A stretch of 64,000 bases of DNA, taken from positions 186,001 through 250,000 of the forward strand of contig NC_060970.1 in the NCBI RefSeq assembly GCF_910589235.1. The letters are read 5' to 3'. Under the pieces are notes generated by a model. That model did no database searches and had not been told where the DNA came from. It saw only the letters and a program-made list of their open reading frames with translations. Positions 56,318-64,000 of this stretch are shown here, one piece after another; position 1 is the stretch's first letter; each line of letters starts with the position of its first letter. The translations under genes and the position numbers were made by a program. The stretch comes from Vespa crabro (lineage: Eukaryota > Arthropoda > Insecta > Hymenoptera > Vespidae).

Positions 56318-57120
56318 GGTATTACTCGAATAATTACTTCAATAATAATAACGGTAATCACATTCATAATAATAAAAATAATGATAATACAGTAAATAAA
56401 GATAATATTGATAATACCGATTATAATGATAATAACGATAAAAATAAAAATAACGATAATAAGGATAATAAATACAGCAGAGTTATTAACGGCAATAATT
56501 ATAATAATAACGCATATGACGATAACAACGAAAATAACGATACTAACGATAATAATAACGATTATAATAATAATAACGATAGTAACAATTATTACGATAA
56601 TAATAACGATAATAACTAGGAAAATAATGATAATAACGCTAATAATTTTAATAACGTTTGTAACGATTATATCTTTAATAAAGATAATAATAACGATTAT
56701 ATCAATATTATCGATAATAGTATCGATAATTATAATAATAACAATAATAACGATAATAATAGCGATATTCAAAAAAAAATAAGATAATAATAATAATACT
56801 AATAACTATAATAATAATAATAATAACGATATTAACGAGAAAGACGATATTCACGATAATAACGTTAATAACGATATTAATGGTAATAGCGATATTGACG
56901 ATAATAGCGATTATAGAAGAGAAAATATATATAAAAAAGATTTTAACGGTAATATCGATAATAATATTAATAGTGATAATAACGATAATAATAATAATAA
57001 CGTTTATAACGATTAAAACGATAACAATAACGATTAAAGCGATAATAACGATAATAACTATAGTACTAACGATAATAACGATAACAAAGATATCAATGAT
57101 ATTAATAATGATATTAATAA
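56318..57120 (+). repeat. Duplicated segment H5a (paralogue at ~62559-63390)
   Basis: GGTATTACT at 56318 matches 62559; TAACTAG followed by AAAATAATGATA at 56613 matches 62920; GATATTAATGGTAATAGCGA at 56873 matches GATATTAATCGTAATAGCGA at 63174; GATTAAAACGATA at 57011 matches 63285. Offsets are 6241-6307 bp with small indels. The segment ends where retrotransposon copy B begins. Confidence 0.8.
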
Positions 57121-57133
57121 TAGTAGCGATAAC

Positions 57134-58000
57134 TATATAGGAGGCGCCCGATCAGATAATCCCCGAGAATTCGGAGTAGGTACCCCGGATAGTTGAAATT
57201 ACGTTCGAGCGCTTTCATTGCCAAATCCCACCTGACGGAGTTGAAGGCATTTCTCATGTCTAAGTTATCCATGTCTAAGTTAACCAGCAGGCACATAGGT
57301 CGAATATGTTGATTCTATCGCTCCGTCATTTCTGCGGCCGTGACAACTTCCTGGACTGCGTGGATGGTGGAGTGGTCGGAACAAAATCCATACTGGCGTG
57401 CAGCAAGATCGCCCACTGCCCTCACGGCAGCAAGCAGCCGTGGCATATAAAGCTTCTCCAGGAGGTTGCCAGACGTATCCAGCATAAATAGAGACAGATA
57501 AATATAGATATAAAAATATGACGAAGAGGCATTTGCTGGACTCTTGCCCTTGTTAATGAGCATAAGCATCGCTTTCTTACACAGAGCGGGGAAGATGTCT
57601 ACCCTGAGGTACATATTATACATGGTTAGCAAGGGTGACTCTGCGCGACGGCTTTCATTACTTCTGCTGGAAGGCCGTCTGGTCCTGGAGCTCTCTCGTT
57701 CTGCATGGAAGATACTGCCAGGAGTAGCTCCCCTCCGTAAACTATGGAGCCTCGGTTATGCCAGGCGCAGCCTTGCTAATCGCTCTCTTCGGCTGTGAGG
57801 GGAATAGTGTATGCACCATGTATACCAACGTCCTCTCGTCCTGAGGGATTCCTTGCGTTCGATTCCCCAGCTTGCAAGTGACCATCTGGTACACTAATCC
57901 CCACGGATTCTTCTCCACATCTAGGCACAGCTCCTTCCAGCATCATCGTTGACTGAGCTTGATGGTCCTCTTCAAAACTTTTTTGGCCGCTTAATACTCT
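57134..58000 (-). pseudogene. Copy B: linker and N-terminal part of reverse transcriptase
   Basis: On the minus strand one frame near 57930 reads L-C-L-D-V-E-K-N-P-W-G, the linker motif before the RT. The frame 57315-57632 (105 codons) carries F-P-A-L-C-K-K-A...L-I-N-K-G-K...M-L-D-T-S-G-N-L-L-E-K-L, R-Q-Y-G-F-C and H-S-T-I-H-A-V-Q-E-V-V, matching R1-type RT fingers. About 30 bp of T/A-rich expansion (57485-57520) has replaced Y-R-P-I with Y/I/L codons. The palm with YADD is missing because the copy ends near 57134. Confidence 0.8.
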
Positions 58001-58230
58001 GCAGGCAAGAGAGCAACCTCGAGGTCACGTCACTTCGCTCGTAGTGCCAAACGGCGAAGCCTTAAGAACCTCTTACGAAGATCTACGATCTCGTTCTACC
58101 ACCAGTATGCAGGACGCCTTTGCCGTTTCGTGCTCTTCTTGGCACCACTTTCGCGCAAGCCTTTTGGATGAGCAGTTGCTGCAGTAATCATCCTGGCTTG
58201 TGCAGGTGGCGATAGACTCGCGGAAGCAAT

Positions 58231-58860
58231 TTAATGGGATTCCAAACCTTCATAAATGACCGAAAATAGCCTCTTTCGATCCATTCTTGCAATATTACAT
58301 CGGGGGGATGGTTCTGCACTTGTCACGCCTGGCCTCCTATCGTGTACATCGAATAGGATGTACTTATGGTCGCTCTGAGTATGAACCTCAATTACCCGCC
58401 AGCCTGCGACTCTTGCCACAAGGTGTTCGTTGGCTAGAGAGACGTCCGTGATCGTCTCTCTGTAGTCCGGCCTTTGGAAGGTTGGTGTCGAGCATGTGTT
58501 GAATACTGATAGCTGTAGTCTCGACGCCACCTCCATGATTCGTCTTCCTCTTGAGTCCGGCCAGGCCTCCACGCATTCGAGAGCTTTGGCATTGAGGTCT
58601 CTAGTAAGAATGAGGTCCCCTTGCATTTTCCGCAACGCGTCTTCCAGATCGTCCAGTTTTGTCGGGAAGTCGTCAATCTTGCAGTGCGGGGTAAGATATA
58701 CGCAGACATAAGTCATCGAGTTATGTCTCACCCAAACGTAACCATGTCTGGATCCTTGATCCGACACATGTATTTGTCGGGGATCTGGGATCCAGATGGG
58801 CGCGGAGACCAATTCGTTTGCATACTATCCTATCCCCGCTCTGTCCTGGAACTGTCAGCT
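58231..58860 (-). pseudogene. Copy B: APE-like endonuclease domain (longest intact piece)
   Basis: A single 193-codon frame (58231-58812) covers most of the domain. Visible blocks are T-R-D-L-N-A-K at residues 70-76 (family G-D-F/L-N-A-K, so the glycine is replaced by arginine), D-S-R-G-R at 86-90, E-T-I-T-D-V-S-L at 119-126, W-R-V-I-E at 138-142 and S-D-H at 147-149. Aspartate 72, asparagine 74 and the final SDH, the residues expected for metal binding and catalysis, are present. The frame lacks the very N-terminus of the domain, which lies just upstream, and it is not joined to an intact RT, so it is a remnant. Confidence 0.85.
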
Positions 58861-58936
58861 GATTAGAAAAATATTTTCTTTGCTCTCAGAGCAGAGCTGG
58901 GTGAGATGGTGGTGCTCCGTCCTGTTCCTAATGAGT

Positions 58937-59406
58937 TTACCATGAAGTACTCTCATCCTTTCTTCTTCTTGTTGGTTGTTCCAATGGTCTCCTGGAAAGA
59001 TTTACAAGCCCTTGATACCGCCAGGTGCTTCTTAAGTTCATCAACGTTATTGAGCACAAGAAGCAAGAAGGCTCGCTGACCTTGCAGTTTTTGATCTTGT
59101 GCCCCGTGCTACCGCAGAAATAGGAAAACTTACAGCGATCGGGGCTCTTGCACGAGGCGTTATAGTGACCACAGCCGAGACAGCGGTAACATCGCTTCAC
59201 TTACGCTCTTTGCCTGACCCTGCAGCTGACAAAGCCGACCAGCATTCGGTCGGCCTTTAAAATATTTGCTGCTGCTTCCTCATCTATTCTGACGAGGGCC
59301 AGGCTTTGTTGTCTCGCGTTGGGTCCGTCATTTTATCCTCGAGTTACCCCGCGCAGCCTGCCTGGGACCTCTTTAGGACCTCCACGATTTCTAATAAAAA
59401 TGTGCA
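58937..59406 (-). pseudogene. Copy B: gag (ORF1) zinc-knuckle region
   Basis: Frame 58937-59200 shows a canonical first knuckle, C-Y-R-C-L-G-C-G-H-Y-N-A-S-C (C-x2-C-x4-H-x4-C). A second has the first cysteine changed to serine (S-Y-F-C-G-S-T-G-H-K-I-K-N-C), and a third begins C-F-L-C. A 1-nt frameshift right after C-F-L-C moves the rest of the third knuckle (...H-L-A-V-S-R-A-C) into another frame. Three such knuckles are typical of ORF1 in R1-type elements, where they bind element RNA. The N-terminal part of gag is absent. Confidence 0.8.
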
Positions 59407-60482
59407 ATAACAATATTTTTGGTAATAGCGACAATGACGATAATAGTGATAATTGAAGCGATAAGATATATAATAACGACAATAACTTTATAACGATAAT
59501 AATAATAGTGATAATAACGAGAATAATAATAATAACGATTATGAAGTTTAAAAAGATGATAATAACGATTCAAACGATAATAACGATCATAATGCTAACA
59601 ATATCTATAATAACGATAATAACGATAACAACGATAGTAATGATAATGACGATAATAACGATAACAACGAAAGTAATGATAATAATGTTCATGACGATAA
59701 TAACGGTAATAATAGCGATATAATAAATAATAACGTTAAAAACGGTAATAAAGATATCTATAACATTAGTGATAATGACGATAATAATAATAATATCGAT
59801 AATAACGATAACAACCATAATAAAAGCGATAAAAACGATTACATCGGTAATAATAAACATCATAACAGTAATAATTATTATCATGACGATAATAACGATA
59901 ATAACGATATTAAAAACAATAACGATAATAACGATATTAATGATAATAATAACAATAGTAATAATAATAATTATATTTGGAACGATAATAATATTATTAC
60001 GGATAACATCGATAATAACGATAATAAAGTTAATGGCGATAATAACCATAATAAATTTAATGATAACGATAATAACAATAATAACGGTTATATCGAAATT
60101 AACGATAATAATATCGATATTAAAAATAATAATGGTAATACCGATAATAAAGGTAATAATTGTAATAAAATTAATTACGATAATAGTAATGATTATAATA
60201 AACATAGCGATAATAACGATAATAACGATAATAATAACGATAATTATAGTAACAAAAGTAATAATAATAATAATAATAGTAATAATAATAATATCGATAA
60301 TAATTATAATAACGATAATAATAACGATAGTTACAATAATAATAATAGTAGTAATAATAATGATAATTATAAAAATAACGGTAATAATAACGATAATAAT
60401 AATAGTAACGATTAGAACGACAAGAATAATAATAACGAAAATAAGGATAATAACGATAATATCGATATTAATGATAATAGCG
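59407..60482 (+). repeat. AATAACGAT microsatellite between copies B and C
   Basis: About 1.08 kb of the usual repeat, in the same orientation, separates two retrotransposon fragments. The 385-codon minus-strand frame 59570-60727 runs from copy C's C-terminal coding region straight into this repeat as I/V residues. The join is accidental. Confidence 0.9.
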
Positions 60483-60727
60483 ATGGCCCTGATGTACCGA
60501 GCCACTTTGTTCCACTCCCCCTGAACTCGGAGCATTTTTTTGACAACGTTGTCTGGCGAGATTATTCCGAGGTTTTGCTCCAAGGTGAGTCGTTCGACGC
60601 TCCTCCGGGCATATTTGAAGAACATGTAGTAGGCGCCGTCGACGGTAGAGTCACCATAGGGGCAGTTGTCATTTACAACCTTCCTCATTTTTCCGAGGTA
60701 GGAGCAGAACAGTCCATGCTCTATCAA
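60483..60727 (-). pseudogene. Copy C: C-terminal Cys/His region
   Basis: The minus-strand frame reads C-P-Y-G...Y-Y-M-F-F-K-Y...R-L-T-L-E-Q-N-L-G...W-N-K-V-A-R-Y-I-R-A. Compared with copy A (C-x-Y-G...H-H-T-F-x-K-C), the histidine and last cysteine have become tyrosines, so the putative metal-binding motif is destroyed. The element ends here and the frame runs on into microsatellite. Confidence 0.75.
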
Positions 60728-61246
60728 AAATTGTGTGATGTAGAAGTCTATCTCCCCCGCTCCCGGTTGAGCCAGCTATCTACCCGACTGATGAGTCGGG
60801 CCGTCCATCTGCCCCTAGGCTCCTGTTCCCATCTGCTTTGCCAGGTCTCGATGCTGATAGACCTGGTGAGCCTTGATGCCTCCTCCTATTCCGAAACGGG
60901 CCTTTGCTGGTGAACGAATTGTCTCTCCTGGGCTAGTAGATCGATCGGGATTACCCCCGCGACGACTAGCATCGCGGGCTCAGAGAACATGCTGTAGAAG
61001 CAAGCGATTCGGAAGCGCCCCTCCTCTGTACCGCGGCAATGCGTATGCGATATTTCTCGTGTCGCAGCGCCTCAGCCCAAACTTTTGCGCCTTACAGCAT
61101 CACTGCTTAGGCACATCAAATCATTAGTCGCTTTATGCACGGGCGCTCGCCAACACATAAGTGTGTCGAGCGAGGCTACTACTTTTTCCGCCTTGTCTGC
61201 TGCCCTAATTATGTGCCATCCAAAATTGAGCTTTTTGTATAGCATT
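60728..61246 (-). pseudogene. Copy C: RT thumb region, broken
   Basis: This stretch is homologous to copy A about 17300-17830. No continuous minus-strand frame covers it. Plus-strand frames of about 84-112 codons here are antisense artefacts. It joins the palm to the C-terminal region in the element order. Confidence 0.6.
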
Positions 61247-61782
61247 CTACCTAAGTATTTGATAGCCGACTTTAGCCTGGACTGCCGCGTCTCCTACGAT
61301 GAAGATGCGCAAGGTGTTGATGCGCTTCTTCGTAAGTAGCACGATCTCTGTCTTCTGAGCTGCTAGAGATAGCCCGTGTTCTTCCATCCAGGAGATGACT
61401 CTGCGCATGACTTTGTTGAGCAACAGCTGATAATAGTCCGTGTCTCTTGTTGTTATGATAACTGCAACGTCCTTTGCGTACCCAACAAGAAAAGCACCAT
61501 AAGGGACTGTCATACGTAGGATACCGCCGTAGGAAATATTCCAGATATCTGGTACCAGTATGGAGCAATGGGCTGCCCCCAATGACAACTCCAAGCTTCT
61601 CGGAACATCGCCAGTATCGTATTCTTGAAGCGCTCGTTCAGTCCGTCCCCGAGAATTTGGAGTAGGTACTCTGGGACACTGAATTTACGTTCGAGCGCTT
61701 CCATTGCCATGTCCCAACTGACGGAATTGAAGGCATTACTCACGTCTTAGGTGGACAGCAAGAACAATGGGCGAAATAGACG
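61247..61782 (-). pseudogene. Copy C: reverse transcriptase palm, catalytic box mutated
   Basis: One frame (61510-61743) begins S-N-A-F-N-S-V-S-W-D and covers the palm start. After a frameshift a second frame (61247-61594) continues with G-A-A-H-C-S-I-L-V-P (family GxxQGSxLGP), then Y-A-K-D at residues 39-42 in place of Y-A-D-D, and K-T-E-I-V-L-L. Loss of the first catalytic aspartate and of the QG pair means the domain would be inactive even without the frameshift. Confidence 0.85.
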
Positions 61783-64000
61783 ATATAATAACGGTAATAA
61801 TGATAGTAACAATAATAAAGAACATAACGATAATAATAATAAAAATAATAATAACAATAATATCGACAATAATAAAAAATAATAATAATGATAATAGCTA
61901 TAATTATAACTATAATCATAAAATTAATAAAAATAATAATAATTATAATATTAACGATAATAATAGAAATAACGATAATAAACATAACAATGATAATAAG
62001 TAATTAACGATAATAACGACAATAACGCTAATAACGATAATATTAACGATAATAACGATAATGACGTTCATAACGCTAATATTAACGATAGTAACGATAA
62101 TAACGTTAACAACGATATTAATAACGATAATAATAATATTAGCGGTAATTGTAAAAATAAGAATGCAAATAATAATAATAGTAAAAATAATAATGATAAT
62201 AATAATTACTATAATAATATATATAAAGATAACAATAATAATAAAGATAATAACGATTAAAACGATAATAACGATTAAGCGATAATAACGATAATAATGT
62301 TAATAACGACAATAAAGTTAATATTCAAGACAACTATAGTAATGACAATAATGATAATGAAAGTAATAATGATAATAATAATAATAATATAATAATAATA
62401 ATAATAATGATAATTACGGAAGTAATAAAGATACTAACGAAGATACGGTAACAGAAACGATATTACGATAATAACGATAATAGCAATAATAATAATAATT
62501 ATAATAATAACGAGAATAACGATAATAATAAGGATAATACCGGTAATAACGAAAAAACGGTATTACTAAAATAATAGCGTTAATAACAATAATTAAATTT
62601 ATAATAATAAAAATAATGATAATATAATAAATAAAGATAATAAAGATAATACCGATTATAATTATAAACACGACATAAATAAGAATAACGATAATAAATA
62701 TGATAACTACAATAGGATTATTAACGGTATTAATAATAATAATAACGCTTATGAAGATAATAACGATAATAACGATAATAACAATAATAATAATATTAAT
62801 AATAATTATTATAAAATTAATAATAATAATATTAATAACTATAATAATAATATTTAAGGTAACTACCATAACAACGATAATAACGATAATAACGATTAAA
62901 ACGATAATAATAACGATAATAACTAGAAAAATAATGATAGAAACGCTAATAACCTTAATAACGTTAATAACAATAATTACTTTAATAAAGATAATAAATA
63001 CGATTACATCGATAATAACGATAATAATATCGATAATTATAATAATAAAGGTAATTACGTTAAAAATAGCGATAATTAAAAAAAATAAATATAATAATAA
63101 TTATAATGTCCATACTAATAACAATAACGATAATAGCGATAATAAAGATAATAACGTGAATACCGTTAATAATGATATTAATCGTAATAGCGATATGGAC
63201 GATAATAGCAATAATAGTAGCGTTAATGAACATAATAAATATAATAACGGTAATAACGATAATATAAATAATAACGATTATAAAGATTAAAACGATAGCA
63301 AGAACGATTATAACGATAATAACGATAATAACTTTAATAAAAATGATATTCAGGATGATTATAATAACTATGATTATAATACAAGTATCGAAAATAATAA
63401 TATTAATGATAATAACGATTAAGACGATAATAAAGTTTATAATACCAATAATAATAATAATAACAATAATAACGATAAAAGAGATATTTACGTTAATAAC
63501 GTTACAAAGAATAAAAAAATAATAATAATAATAATGATAATAATAACGGTAATAATAAAATTAACGAAAATAACGATAATATCGATAATAGCGATAATAA
63601 CGTCGATAACGATGACAACGATAGTAATGATAATACGGTCAAAATAACGATAATAACAATAATAATAACGACTATAATAATAACGATAATAACGATTGTA
63701 ATAACGATATAATAACGATAATAATAGTAACTGTAGTTATGATAGTAATAATAATATTTATAACTACAGCAGTTTTATTAACGGTAACAACGACAACAAC
63801 GATAATAACGATAATAAATAAAATAACCATAATAAAGATATTAATAACGATAATAATAATAAAAACATTTATATAGATATTAACAATAATAATATCGATA
63901 ATAATAATAATGACGGTAATGACAATAATAGAGATAATAACGGTAATAAATTTAATTATGATAATAATAACGATGATAATAAATATAACGATAATAAAGA
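61783..64000 (+). repeat. AATAACGAT microsatellite to window end
   Basis: About 2.2 kb of AATAACGAT-type repeat, same orientation, continuing past the window edge. It contains the second copy of H5. Frames (for example 62414-62869 and 62700-63290) are artefacts. Confidence 0.9.
62559..63390 (+). repeat. Duplicated segment H5b (paralogue at ~56318-57120)
   Basis: Second copy of H5, 6.24-6.31 kb to the right. After the last clear landmark (63285) the microsatellite simply continues where, in H5a, copy B begins about 120 bp later. H5b therefore looks like a version of the locus without the retrotransposon. Confidence 0.75.

Larger units (their letters stand above)
29677..57133 (+). repeat. 27.5-kb AATAACGAT-type microsatellite megablock
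   Basis: One continuous block of degenerate AATAACGAT, always with the A-rich strand on +. C and G occur mostly as one CpG per 9-bp unit. Triplet register is kept for hundreds of bases and then shifts by indels. The consensus has stops in one plus frame (TAA CGA TAA) and none in the other five, which explains the many long frames (up to 505 codons on - at 34043-35560, and 340-373 codons on + at 32448, 38777 and 53134). All encode I/V/T, N/D, L/S or Y/R low-complexity peptides. Pure (AAT)n runs and multi-kb duplicated segments are listed separately. No gene, RNA or transposon is visible inside. Confidence 0.92.
57134..59406 (-). mobile_element. R1-type non-LTR retrotransposon copy B, truncated at both ends
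   Basis: About 2.27 kb, homologous to copy A from roughly 18211 to 20410, same strand. It contains part of gag, the endonuclease, the linker and the first part of RT. It stops abruptly on both sides in AATAACGAT repeat. On the left it ends in the middle of the RT (after R-N-A-F-N-S-V-R-W-D and the following ~30 codons). On the right it stops inside gag, with the last homology near 59406 (ATGTGCA, shared with copy A near 20405). The lack of the element's 3' end is not explained by ordinary 5'-truncated insertion and implies later breakage or deletion. Confidence 0.85.
60483..61782 (-). mobile_element. R1-type non-LTR retrotransposon copy C, truncated at both ends
   Basis: About 1.3 kb, homologous to copy A from roughly 17075 to 18374. 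It starts in the RT (just before the x-N-A-F-N-S-V motif) and stops before the ORF2 end, lacking the 3' UTR and tail. Its region overlaps copy B's by about 160 bp of element sequence (the RT N-A-F...L-G-D-x-L part), so B and C are not two halves of one simply broken copy. Both flanks are AATAACGAT repeat. Confidence 0.85.

Noticed and set aside
59570..60727. 385-codon frame seeming to fuse a cysteine-containing domain to a hydrophobic protein
   Set aside because: The first ~80 codons are the copy C retrotransposon C-terminus and the rest is microsatellite read as I/V. The fusion is an accidental read-through.
57134..61782. Copies B and C read as one element split by microsatellite expansion
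   Set aside because: Their element coordinates overlap by about 160 bp and their order on the chromosome is reversed relative to the element (the RT-to-3' part lies upstream of the gag-to-RT part on the minus strand), so a simple split does not work.
1..64000. Telomeric TTAGG/CCTAA arrays
   Set aside because: No run of either pentamer was seen. The AATAACGAT repeat cannot be derived from it by simple change.

Overview
This is a gene-poor, repeat-only window from a eukaryotic nuclear genome, most likely an arthropod. The only protein-coding remains are broken copies of an R1-type non-LTR retrotransposon: APE-like endonuclease, reverse transcriptase with a YADD box, CCHC knuckles in the gag, and a cysteine/histidine motif at the C-terminus. 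That lineage is known mainly from insects. A hymenopteran is possible but not shown. Nothing resembles a host gene, rRNA, tRNA, bacterial operon or CRISPR array. The setting looks like pericentromeric or similar constitutive heterochromatin.

Three tandem-repeat families make up about 85-90% of the window. (1) A degenerate 9-bp microsatellite, consensus AATAACGAT, always with the A-rich strand on +, fills about 23-674, 1061-1395, 13724-16755, 21678-22128, 29677-57133, 59407-60482 and 61783-64000. (2) A related but distinct 9-bp repeat, AATAATCAT, which lacks CpG, fills 1396-4156. (3) A 68-bp satellite, rich in CpG and built around the palindrome CGACTAGTCG, forms two arrays in opposite orientation: about 140 monomers on + at 4157-13723 and about 105 on - at 22129-29676. 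The second array is interrupted at 26305-26670 by a 366-bp element with imperfect terminal inverted repeats and a 4-bp target duplication.

Four retrotransposon copies, all on the minus strand, sit inside the AATAACGAT repeat. Copy A (16756-21677) is nearly full length. Copy B (57134-59406) runs from gag into the first part of the RT. Copy C (60483-61782) runs from RT to the C-terminus. Copy D (675-1060) is only the 3' end. Frameshifts, stops and lost catalytic residues show that all are dead.

The AATAACGAT blocks are not random simple sequence. They keep a 3-bp register for hundreds of bases, keep G and C mostly inside one CpG per unit, and contain long-range paralogous segments with offsets of about 0.6, 1.1, 6.3, 8.6-9.7 and 14.3 kb. 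One pair brackets retrotransposon copies B and C. Most long open frames in the window are by-products of repeat arithmetic: the unit has no stop in any of the three minus-strand frames and none in two of the plus-strand frames. They should not be annotated as genes.
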